Source: Akkermansiaceae bacterium
Lineage (GTDB): Bacteria; Verrucomicrobiota; Verrucomicrobiia; Verrucomicrobiales; Akkermansiaceae
NCBI GenBank assembly: GCA_021202525.1
Contig: JAJQCV010000059.1
Span: 1-53,000, forward strand
Direction of reading: 5' to 3'
DNA length: 53,000 nucleotides
A program made the position numbers and the translations under genes. A model generated the notes under the pieces. The model searched no databases. It was not told where the DNA came from and was given only the letters and a program-made list of their open reading frames with translations. Shown in pieces: positions 46,147 to 53,000 of the stretch. The first letter of the stretch is position 1, and every line of letters starts with the position of its first letter.

Positions 46147-48732
46147 ATGAGTTCCCAGCAAGACAACATCATCAATTGTCCGGAGTGCGGGCAGGCCATG
46201 GACATTTCCCTGCTGCCTCCTTACGCGAATGCCGTTTGTCCGAATTGCGGAGCCATGACCCGTGTCAAGACGCGCATGGGGCCTTACCGGATCACCGGGA
46301 AGCTGGGGAAGGGCGGCATGAGCGTGGTCTTCCGTGCGGAAGATTCCGTGTTGGGGCGTGAAGTGGCCCTGAAGGTATTGAATGAAACGTATGCGGGGGA
46401 TGCCGTCCGCAGCGAACGATTTGAAAGGGAGGCCCAGGTCATGGCCAGGGTATCCCATGAAAACCTGGTGCAGATTTATGCCGTAGGGCATGACCAGGGA
46501 CTGTTTTACATTGCCATGGAATTGGTGGAGGGCAACGGCCTGGACTCCCTGATTACGGCGGAGGAACGCGTGCCGGAAGACAAGGTGCTGTCCATAGCCC
46601 TGGACATCGTGCGCGGCCTGGACGCCGCCTGGAATGCAGGCCTCATGCACCGGGACATCAAGCCCGCCAACGTTCTCCAGGCTCCGGACGGAGAAGCCAA
46701 GATCGTGGATTTCGGCCTGTCCCTGCTGCACAGCGAGTCCGACATGGAGCGGGAAATATGGGTAACGCCCTATTACGCCGCTCCGGAAACCCTGTTGCGC
46801 GGGGAGGAAGATTTCCGTACGGACATGTACGCCCTGGGGGCTACCATGTACCATATGCTGGTGGGGTCTCCGCCCCGGGTGGATGCCTCCCAGTCGTCGG
46901 ACATCCTGCTGGAAAGCAAGAAAAACCTTCCTCCGCTGGACCAGGTGGTGAACGATATTTCCCCGTTAACCTGCTTCATCGTGGACAAGCTGATGGCTTT
47001 CAACAAGGAGGACCGCTTCTCGTCCTATCCGGAACTGATGGCTGCCGTGGAACAGGCCCGGGAGGAATATTCCCGGGGCATACAGGAGTCCGGCCTGACC
47101 TGGGCGGAACGGCGTGCCGCCGATGCCAGGCGCGCCCGGCGCAGGAAGCACCGCCTGGTGTTCATTCTGTCCCTTGCCTCCCTGGCGGTTCTGGCGCTGG
47201 GGACGTGGGGCGTCGTCTCCTGGCGTAAAGCCGCAAATGCCGCTTCCGCCGCCGTTCCTCCGGTTCAGCCCCCTACGGCGGGAATGGGAACTACTGCGGA
47301 GGATGCCGCAGCCGTGGAATCCAGGCTGGAGCGGAGCATCCGCTTCGGCAATTTGTTCAACGAGGCCCAGAAATCCCTGAACCGGGGGGATCTGGTGAAG
47401 GCGGCGGCCATGTTCGGCGATCTGGCGGACCAGCCGGACTGCCCGCTTTCCACCGCCGTCTGGGCGGGAGTGAACCAGGTTTTGTGCATGTGGGCGCGCG
47501 GCCAGTTTCCGGAAGGGGTCGTGCGGCTGGAAGAGCTGGGCAAAAAGGTGCGGGACTGCAAGGACCCTGTGGAGCTGGAACGCTCCCGGGACGTCAGCAA
47601 CCTGGTCATGTACCTGGGGACAAAGGACTGGAATTCCAGAATGCCCGGCCTGCGGAGCAATTCTGACCTGGCCGTGCATTATTATGCGGGAATGGCGCTC
47701 AAATGCTGGTACCTCGGCGGTATGTGGCCTGAATACGGAGCGTTCCGCGACCTCATTGCCGGGGAAACCGCTGATGACAGGGACCGGAGCGTGCGGGAGC
47801 TGGCCTCCGCGTGGCTCAGCAACCTGAAGGAATATACCGTGCAGTATGAACGCCTGATACAGGTGAAGGACATGCCGGAAAAATCGGTTGCGGAAGTGGA
47901 GGCCAAACGGTCCGCCGCAGACTTTCTCCGTGAACAGATGATGACGGGGGAGGTTCCCTCCCTGCCGCCGTCCTATGCCGCTCTGGAAGGAATTCTGGAC
48001 CATCTCCGGATGCAGTACCAGAAGGCCAGGGACTGGGAGGCCGCGGAAGCCGTCCGGCTGGCCGAACTCAAGGAGAAGGAAGAACAGAAGAAGGCGCAGG
48101 AAGAGGCAGCCCGCCAGGAAGCCCTGCGCGCCGCGCAGTCCCGCAGCTATGACGACATTTGCCGTGAAGCGGCCGGCATCATGGAAAAAACGGGGGATTA
48201 TGAACAGGTTTCCACCGCTTATCGCGATGCGGAGGCGATGGTCTCTTCCCCCATCGTGAAAAGCAAGCTGGCCGCCCGGCGGGAAATGACGGACCGGATG
48301 AGGCCGCTGTTCTCCCGCCTGGAGAAGATTCTGCCCGGACTGGTGGAAAAGAAGCCGTGGAAGCCGCTCGTGCTGAAAAACGGGGACAAGGTCCGCGTGA
48401 CGGGCATGGAGGGGCATTTGCTCACGGTGGAGCCACTGGAAAGCAGGGAAGGGAGCGATGCCTATAAAGTCAGCTGGGATGACCTGGCATTCAATTCTCT
48501 GCATGCTCTGGCACGGGAATGCCGGCAGAAAAAGCCTGCGGAATTCACTCCTGTGGCGGATACGTACTCCAAGCCCCTCCTTATTTTCGGGAGTCTCACG
48601 CAGACCATCTCCCTCACTCAGCAGGAAAATGCCCTGCTTCAGATGGAACGGGCCTTCATTGAACAATGGAACCTGTGGATGGCCGCGCTGGACGCGGAGG
48701 AAAAGCCCGAAGGGAACAATGATGTGGAATAG
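46147..48732 (+). CDS. Zinc-ribbon Hanks-type Ser/Thr protein kinase, membrane-bound
   Basis: The 861-residue protein begins with a zinc ribbon (Cys11, Cys14, Cys31, Cys34 in CPECGQ and CPNCGA). A protein kinase domain follows (about 46-310) with GKLGKGGMSVVFRAE, Lys76 in VALKVL, HRDIKPANVLQ, DFGLSLL and YYAAPETLL. A membrane helix lies at about 337-358. The long extracytoplasmic part contains helical, TPR-like and coiled-coil stretches (LKEKEEQKKAQEEAARQEAL) and a late KVRVTGMEGHLLTVEPLE strand region. The layout matches receptor-type kinases of the PVC phyla. The PP2C phosphatase at 10.7 kb could be its antagonist. Met 46147 begins just before the zinc ribbon. Confidence 0.93.
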   Translation: MSSQQDNIINCPECGQAMDISLLPPYANAVCPNCGAMTRVKTRMGPYRITGKLGKGGMSVVFRAEDSVLGREVALKVLNETYAGDAVRSERFEREAQVMARVSHENLVQIYAVGHDQGLFYIAMELVEGNGLDSLITAEERVPEDKVLSIALDIVRGLDAAWNAGLMHRDIKPANVLQAPDGEAKIVDFGLSLLHSESDMEREIWVTPYYAAPETLLRGEEDFRTDMYALGATMYHMLVGSPPRVDASQSSDILLESKKNLPPLDQVVNDISPLTCFIVDKLMAFNKEDRFSSYPELMAAVEQAREEYSRGIQESGLTWAERRAADARRARRRKHRLVFILSLASLAVLALGTWGVVSWRKAANAASAAVPPVQPPTAGMGTTAEDAAAVESRLERSIRFGNLFNEAQKSLNRGDLVKAAAMFGDLADQPDCPLSTAVWAGVNQVLCMWARGQFPEGVVRLEELGKKVRDCKDPVELERSRDVSNLVMYLGTKDWNSRMPGLRSNSDLAVHYYAGMALKCWYLGGMWPEYGAFRDLIAGETADDRDRSVRELASAWLSNLKEYTVQYERLIQVKDMPEKSVAEVEAKRSAADFLREQMMTGEVPSLPPSYAALEGILDHLRMQYQKARDWEAAEAVRLAELKEKEEQKKAQEEAARQEALRAAQSRSYDDICREAAGIMEKTGDYEQVSTAYRDAEAMVSSPIVKSKLAARREMTDRMRPLFSRLEKILPGLVEKKPWKPLVLKNGDKVRVTGMEGHLLTVEPLESREGSDAYKVSWDDLAFNSLHALARECRQKKPAEFTPVADTYSKPLLIFGSLTQTISLTQQENALLQMERAFIEQWNLWMAALDAEEKPEGNNDVE

Positions 48733-48776
48733 AGCTGGGTGGGGAAAAACGTCCGGAAAAGTGATCGCATCCGTAG

Positions 48777-48803
48777 TTGACCAGGCCGTTTATGCAGTAG
48801 AAT
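48777..48803 (+). promoter_or_regulatory. Possible promoter upstream of the small lipoprotein and hflX
   Basis: TTGACC and TAGAAT are separated by 15 bases, a shorter spacer than usual. If used, it would give a leader of about 35 bases to the lipoprotein ATG at 48844. Confidence 0.3.
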
Positions 48804-48843
48804 TTGCTTGATTCCGGAGCTCCGTACGGGTTCTCATAGCTGC

Positions 48844-48975
48844 ATGAGACTGATCGGTTTTCTGACGCTGGCCTGCGTGGCCGGCTTCCTTTCTTCCTGC
48901 GGCTGTAATTGCAACCAGTATCCGGAATCTGCTCTGAAGGATTACAAGCCTACCTCTAGCAAGCAATTCCGTTAA
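48844..48975 (+). CDS. 43-residue Cys-rich lipoprotein
   Basis: This small gene encodes MRLIGFLTLACVAGFLSSCG, followed by CNCNQYPESALKDYKPTSSK and a short QFR end. The first half is a good lipoprotein signal with lipobox LSSC (acylated Cys19). Two more Cys residues follow, so the mature part is only about 25 residues. It stops 10 bases before hflX and a candidate promoter lies upstream. Short lipoproteins like this are easily missed. Function is unknown. Confidence 0.7.
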   Translation: MRLIGFLTLACVAGFLSSCGCNCNQYPESALKDYKPTSSKQFR

Positions 48976-48985
48976 CAAATTCCCT

Positions 48986-50311
48986 ATGTTCGAAATCCGC
49001 GAAAAGCCGGAAATGGTGGAACGGGCCATGCTCGTTTCCATCTATTTTGATCCTTCCGAGGCCGGGGAAAAGCAGGCCATGCTGGACGAGCTGGAAGACC
49101 TTGTCTCCAACCTCGGCATCGGCATAGTGGGCAAGCACCTTGTCAAGTCCCGGGATATGCACGCCAAATTTTTGTGCGGCACGGGGAAGGCCCAAGAGGT
49201 GAAACAGCTTGCCGTGGATTGCGAAGCGGACTGCGTGGTGTTTGACAACATGCTGGCGCCGTCTCAGCAGAGGGAATGGGAACGGCTGATCGACGAGTGC
49301 GTGATTGACCGTGAAGAAGTCATTCTGGATATCTTTGCCAAGCGCGCCCGTACGCGTGAAGCCACGCTCCAGGTAGAGCTGGCCCGCATGCAGTACTCCC
49401 TGCCGCGCATGGCCCGCATGTGGAGCCACCTGGACCGCCAGGGCGGCGGTTCCGGAGGCGGCAAGGGCGGCGGAGGCGCCGCCAGAGGCGAGGGGGAGAA
49501 ACAGATTGAAGTGGACCGCCGCCTGGCGCGCGCCAGGATTGAGTCCATCCAGAAGGAACTGGTCATGGTTACCCGGCAGCGCGCCACGCAGCGCAAGGAG
49601 CGGGAACGGCAGGCTGTGGCCACGGCCGCGATCGTGGGGTACACCAACGCGGGCAAATCGTCCCTGCTTTCCCTGGTGTCCGGCTCGGAAGTCATGGCCA
49701 GGGACATGCTCTTCGCCACGCTGGACACCACGACGCGGAAGATAGAACTGCCCAATGGGCAGCCTTTGCTGCTGACGGATACGGTCGGCTTCATCCGCAA
49801 CCTGCCCCACCGGCTGGTGGAGGCGTTCAAGTCAACGTTGGAGGAAGCCGTTCTGGCGGATTTTCTGGTGCAGGTGGTGGACGCTTCCGACCCGGAAGCC
49901 GTGCGCCATTATGAAACCACGCTGGAAGTGCTCGGGGAACTGGGCGCGGGGGACAAGCCCATGGTTGTGGTTCTGAACAAGCTGGACCTGGTGCCGGAGG
50001 AGGAGCGGGCCGCATTGACGGAGCGCCTGTCTCCCCATTTCAACGGAAGCCTGGTGTGCATGTCCGTGCGGGAAGGGCAGGGGACGGAAGACCTGCTGCG
50101 TGCCTGCGTGGAAATGCTGGAAAGCCGCGTCCGTCGCGCCCGGTTCCTGATCCCTTACACGAGGAGTGACCTGGCCGCCGCCATGCACAGCGAAGGCATG
50201 GTGATTTCCACGGAATATGTGGAAGAAGGCGCCCTGGTGGAAGCCGTTCTGCCTGTGGCGTTTTACAACAAGGTAAGCCAGTTCCTGGTGGATCCTCCCT
50301 GCGAAGGATAG
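48986..50311 (+). CDS. hflX: Ribosome-associated GTPase HflX
   Basis: HflX splits stalled or stressed ribosomes in other bacteria. The 441-residue protein has the N-terminal HflX domain with the glycine-rich linker (GGGSGGGKGGGGAARGEGEK). The G domain carries GYTNAGKSSLLSLVSG (P-loop), TTRKIELPNGQ in switch I, LLTDTVGFIRNLPH (G3) and VVLNKLDLV (G4). A normal-length C-terminal domain ends YNKVSQFLV. It follows a 43-residue lipoprotein gene by 10 bases. Confidence 0.97.
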   Translation: MFEIREKPEMVERAMLVSIYFDPSEAGEKQAMLDELEDLVSNLGIGIVGKHLVKSRDMHAKFLCGTGKAQEVKQLAVDCEADCVVFDNMLAPSQQREWERLIDECVIDREEVILDIFAKRARTREATLQVELARMQYSLPRMARMWSHLDRQGGGSGGGKGGGGAARGEGEKQIEVDRRLARARIESIQKELVMVTRQRATQRKERERQAVATAAIVGYTNAGKSSLLSLVSGSEVMARDMLFATLDTTTRKIELPNGQPLLLTDTVGFIRNLPHRLVEAFKSTLEEAVLADFLVQVVDASDPEAVRHYETTLEVLGELGAGDKPMVVVLNKLDLVPEEERAALTERLSPHFNGSLVCMSVREGQGTEDLLRACVEMLESRVRRARFLIPYTRSDLAAAMHSEGMVISTEYVEEGALVEAVLPVAFYNKVSQFLVDPPCEG

Positions 50312-50547
50312 AAGGAAAAAAGCTGAGAGCCGGGAACGGAATCAGTTAGAGGCAAAGAAGCGCGGAAGCACAGGAATCTTCCGCCATGTTTCCGTAAGCC
50401 TGTTTCATCAGGAAAGACGGGAATCTTCCGGTTCCGGGATGAAACCCGTACTCCCATGGAACGGAAAATTTGATACGTGATTTCCGTGCCGCGTGGACGG
50501 AGAGACTGCTATGCTTCCGATGGAATGTTTCCGGAAATCCGTTCCGT

Positions 50548-51111
50548 TCAATATCCCCAGGAACGCAGGCAATTCATCACGTCCGCCACCGGCAGGCCGA
50601 TCACGTTGTCCGTATCTCCACGCGTGGAGGCGATGATCATGTCCCCATGTTCCTGAAAGGCATAGGCTCCGGCTTTGTCCATCACATGAACCAGTTCCAT
50701 ATAGCGGCGGATGTCTCCGTCAGACAATTCCCGGAAGGTGACTTCCGTCAGGACGGCGATGTCCTTCCTGCCCAGCGGAGACTGGATGGAGACTGCCGTG
50801 CATACATGATGCGTGCGTCCGGAAAGCATCCGCAGCATGGCGCGGGCGTCTTCCGCGTCGCGAGGCTTGCCCAGGGGAATGCCGTCCAGAAAAACGAGGG
50901 TATCCGCGCCGATGACGGTAGCCTGGGGATATTCCCGGAATACGGCCGCCGTTTTGGTTTCGGCATTGTACAGGCACAAATCCTGCGGCGGCATGGAGGC
51001 ATCCTTCAACTCGTCCGTGTCCCGGACGACGGTGGAAAAATCCACCCCTGCCGCCGTCAGCAGGTCTTTCCGCCGCGGGGACTGGGAAGCCAGAATGATG
51101 GGGGGAAGCAT
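50548..51111 (-). CDS. maf: Maf-family nucleotide pyrophosphatase
   Basis: Maf proteins hydrolyse non-canonical or canonical nucleoside triphosphates (dTTP, UTP, m7GTP types). The 187-residue protein starts MLPPIILASQSPRRKDLL, whose SxSPRR loop is the family signature. It then has VIGADTLVFLDGIPLGKPRD (metal and phosphate binding), MLSGRTHHVCTAV and DKAGAYAFQEHGDMIIAS. The Y-A-x-Q-x-x-G form is that of the dTTP/UTP-acting YhdE group. The upstream open frame (to 51477) overlaps ilvA and is spurious. It lies 50 bases downstream of ilvA on the same strand. Confidence 0.94.
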   Translation of the reverse strand: MLPPIILASQSPRRKDLLTAAGVDFSTVVRDTDELKDASMPPQDLCLYNAETKTAAVFREYPQATVIGADTLVFLDGIPLGKPRDAEDARAMLRMLSGRTHHVCTAVSIQSPLGRKDIAVLTEVTFRELSDGDIRRYMELVHVMDKAGAYAFQEHGDMIIASTRGDTDNVIGLPVADVMNCLRSWGY

Positions 51112-51161
51112 GGAAGGGAATAGATAGCAAGTGGCAGGGAATCGTGCCGGATGAACAGTTC

Positions 51162-52742
51162 CTAGTTGCCGGATTCCCATGTCCGGCTGCCGATGCTCAG
51201 GGAACCCTTTCCCATGATCCGGTGGAAGGCTTCCGGAGAAATTTCCCGAATGGAGCGGATGATGTTCCGGGTGAATCCGGCCATGCGCTTCCGGATGGTT
51301 TCCCGGTCCTCTGCGGATTCGAACTCCATGCCTACCAAGGCGCGGCCTACGCGTTCCCCCGTGTAGGTGTAATTGAAGTAGCACAGGGAGGCGAGGTCCG
51401 CGATGCGTTCCATGAAATCCAGGAAGGCTCCGGCGCGTTCGGGAAACTCGATATGGACGAACAGGGGGTGTTCGCACAACTCCGCCTGATAGTGGATCAT
51501 GCGGAAGCGCACGTCGTCGTCCTCACTGATGTCTTCGAATTCGATACCCTTCTTTTTCAGGGTGGTGCGGATGGTGTCCAGATCTTCGTCGGAAGCGGCG
51601 ATGCCGAACACGGGGTACTGCGTATCTCCCTCCGTCTTGCCGTACTGCACGTCCACCAGCGTGGTGGCCGGGGGCATATGGCGCAGGTACTTGAGTACCT
51701 GGCCGCGCTTGGAGGCCATGGAAATGCGCAGATAGCGCGTCTCATGGTTGCCGATTCCCGCCTGGCGGGCAATCTGGGTGAGCTGGGTGAAATCCATGTT
51801 GGCTCCGGAAATGACGACGAAGCTCTTTTCGTCCGGCCTGACCTGTCCCTCGTTCCATTGTTTCATGAACCCTGCCAGGCTCATGGCTCCGGACGGCTCC
51901 GGGACAACGCGGGAGGATTCCCACATGGCCCGGATGGCCTGGCAGACTTCATTGTTGGTAACGGTGACGAACTCGTCGATCAAATCCCGGCACAATGGAT
52001 AGGTATATTCCCCCGGAATATGCACGGCGGTGCCGTCGCAGAACACGTCCACGTAATCCAGATTCACGCGGTGCCCCTGTTCAATGGAAGTTTTCATGGA
52101 GGCCTGGTCCACCCCTTCCACACCCACCACCTTGATATCCGGCCAGAACTTCTTCAGCCAGCAGGCCACAGATGCCGCCAGGCCGCCGCCGCCGATGGCT
52201 ACGTAGGCGCGGTCAAAGGGGCCTTCCCCGCTCATCACCACTTCATCCGCCAGCGTTCCCTGTCCGCCCATCGTGACCAGGTCGTCATAGGGGTGGACGA
52301 AGGTACTCCCGTGCGTTTCCGCGTATTCGTGGGCTGCATCCGCGGTCTCGTCATAGCAGTCGCCGTGAAGGATGATTTCCACATGGCTGCCGCCGTGGCG
52401 GCGCACTTCCGTCTGCTTCACTTCCGGGGTGGAGCGCGGCATGAAAATGGTGGCCCGGCAATTCAGCACGCTTGCCGCCAGGGCTACCCCCTGCGCATGG
52501 TTGCCTGCGGATGCCGCCACGATTCCCTTGTCCCTGGCTTCCCGGCTCAGGGCCGCCATGCAATTGTATGCTCCGCGCCATTTGTAGGCACGGATGGGTC
52601 CCAGGTCCTCCCGCTTGGCATATACCGGGGCCTGAATGGCCGGCAGATTCAATTTCTGGAGGGGAGTAGGTTCGCCTACGGCGTAAACCCGTTGGCGGGC
52701 TTGAAGGATTTCCTCAAAGAGGCGGTCCGAAAGTGTGCTCAT
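51162..52742 (-). CDS. ilvA: Threonine ammonia-lyase, biosynthetic
   Basis: IlvA deaminates threonine to 2-oxobutanoate, the first step of isoleucine synthesis, using PLP. The 526-residue protein has the PLP-Lys site RAYKWRGAYNC, VAASAGNHAQGVALAA, the phosphate-binding VAIGGGGLAASV and VVPEPSGAMSLAG. The C-terminal third carries two ACT-like regions (EYPVFGIAASDEDLDT-type DTQYPVFGIAAS and HPLFVHIEFPERAGAFLDF), which bind isoleucine or valine in biosynthetic forms. It is thus allosterically controlled rather than the short catabolic type. The start at 52742 precedes the family N-terminus. Confidence 0.95.
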   Translation of the reverse strand: MSTLSDRLFEEILQARQRVYAVGEPTPLQKLNLPAIQAPVYAKREDLGPIRAYKWRGAYNCMAALSREARDKGIVAASAGNHAQGVALAASVLNCRATIFMPRSTPEVKQTEVRRHGGSHVEIILHGDCYDETADAAHEYAETHGSTFVHPYDDLVTMGGQGTLADEVVMSGEGPFDRAYVAIGGGGLAASVACWLKKFWPDIKVVGVEGVDQASMKTSIEQGHRVNLDYVDVFCDGTAVHIPGEYTYPLCRDLIDEFVTVTNNEVCQAIRAMWESSRVVPEPSGAMSLAGFMKQWNEGQVRPDEKSFVVISGANMDFTQLTQIARQAGIGNHETRYLRISMASKRGQVLKYLRHMPPATTLVDVQYGKTEGDTQYPVFGIAASDEDLDTIRTTLKKKGIEFEDISEDDDVRFRMIHYQAELCEHPLFVHIEFPERAGAFLDFMERIADLASLCYFNYTYTGERVGRALVGMEFESAEDRETIRKRMAGFTRNIIRSIREISPEAFHRIMGKGSLSIGSRTWESGN

Positions 52743-52908
52743 GATTTGTCTTGCTGGGAGCCATTCTAGCAAGCCCAAGCGTCATTTCCAGTAAAACATG
52801 CTTCCCGTAAAATATGCCGGATTGGCAGGAGGCTTTCCGCATGCCTGAATCCGGAGCGGGAACATTTGTCCGGAGGTGCGGGACTCTGGGAAAACTCCGG
52901 AGAAGGCA

Positions 52909-52933
52909 CAAAAAAAACCACCCGGAGGCGGTT
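52909..52933 (-). terminator. Terminator downstream of tRNA-Asp
   Basis: On the minus strand AACCGCC-tccg-GGTGGTT forms a 7-bp stem with one G-T pair, followed by eight T residues. It lies 18 bases past the tRNA 3' end. Confidence 0.8.
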
Positions 52934-52950
52934 GTTTCTGCAATTCAAGG

Positions 52951-53000
52951 TGGCGAAGCGGACGGGGCTCGAACCCGCGACCTCCAGCGTGACAGGCTGG
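52951..53000 (-). tRNA. tRNA-Asp (GTC), 3' part; continues beyond the window
   Basis: On the minus strand the anticodon stem-loop CCAGC-CTGTCAC-GCTGG gives the anticodon GTC, for aspartate. The T arm contains GGTTCGAGCC and the acceptor strand ends with an encoded CCA at 52951-52953. The D arm and 5' end lie beyond the window. It lies upstream of ilvA and is transcribed toward it, separated by a terminator. Confidence 0.9.

Overview
The window looks like a chromosomal segment of a mucin-associated member of the Verrucomicrobiota, most likely an Akkermansia relative. This is inferred from gene content, not a database match: a secreted GH33 sialidase beside an epimerase, a Chlamydia-like Pmp (GGAI/FxxN) autotransporter, many small secreted proteins without recognisable families, Gram-negative outer-membrane assembly lipoproteins, and G+C-rich housekeeping genes. 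No phage, CRISPR, rRNA or insertion sequence is seen. One tRNA (Asp) runs off the right edge.

Layout. 0.5-6.5 kb: DUF2254 membrane protein; a divergent pair of an AGE-family epimerase (broken by one extra G in a G7 tract) and a sialidase; a remnant reading frame; an SMR/Gdx exporter. 6.6-21.8 kb: core genes, including nadE, a methyltransferase, a PP2C phosphatase, carB, a secreted NlpC-like protein, a UDG-family DNA glycosylase, a Sel1/ankyrin protein, DNA polymerase III delta', hisI, then BamD-like and LptE-like lipoproteins and rsmI. 21.9-28.9 kb: a visibly A+T-richer block of eight same-strand genes for secreted, lipo- or membrane proteins, several built from internal repeats and a domain shared between neighbours. 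29-35.3 kb: a Pmp-type autotransporter interrupted by one in-frame TAA, a TRL-like lipoprotein and a tyrosine recombinase. 35.4-53 kb: porin, rnc, flavin reductase-like protein, recF, plsC-cmk, an OlsF-like two-domain acyltransferase, thiL-CPBP protease, ROK protein, zinc-ribbon Ser/Thr kinase, small lipoprotein, hflX, maf, ilvA, tRNA-Asp.

How the parts work together. The sialidase and epimerase fit host-glycan use. The BamD-like and LptE-like lipoproteins, porin and autotransporter concern the outer membrane. The kinase and PP2C could form a Ser/Thr phosphorylation pair, although they are 35 kb apart. The most novel material is the 22-29 kb block. Two neighbouring proteins carry three copies of an apparently undescribed beta-rich module. 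A third has a duplicated helical plus IGxW module. A fourth has 16-residue proline repeats and two compensating indels that erase what was evidently a transmembrane helix. Four promoters (PP2C, carB, hisI, bamD) place the -10 element so close to the start codon that leaderless or near-leaderless mRNAs are predicted. All calls come from reading the sequence; no search was run.
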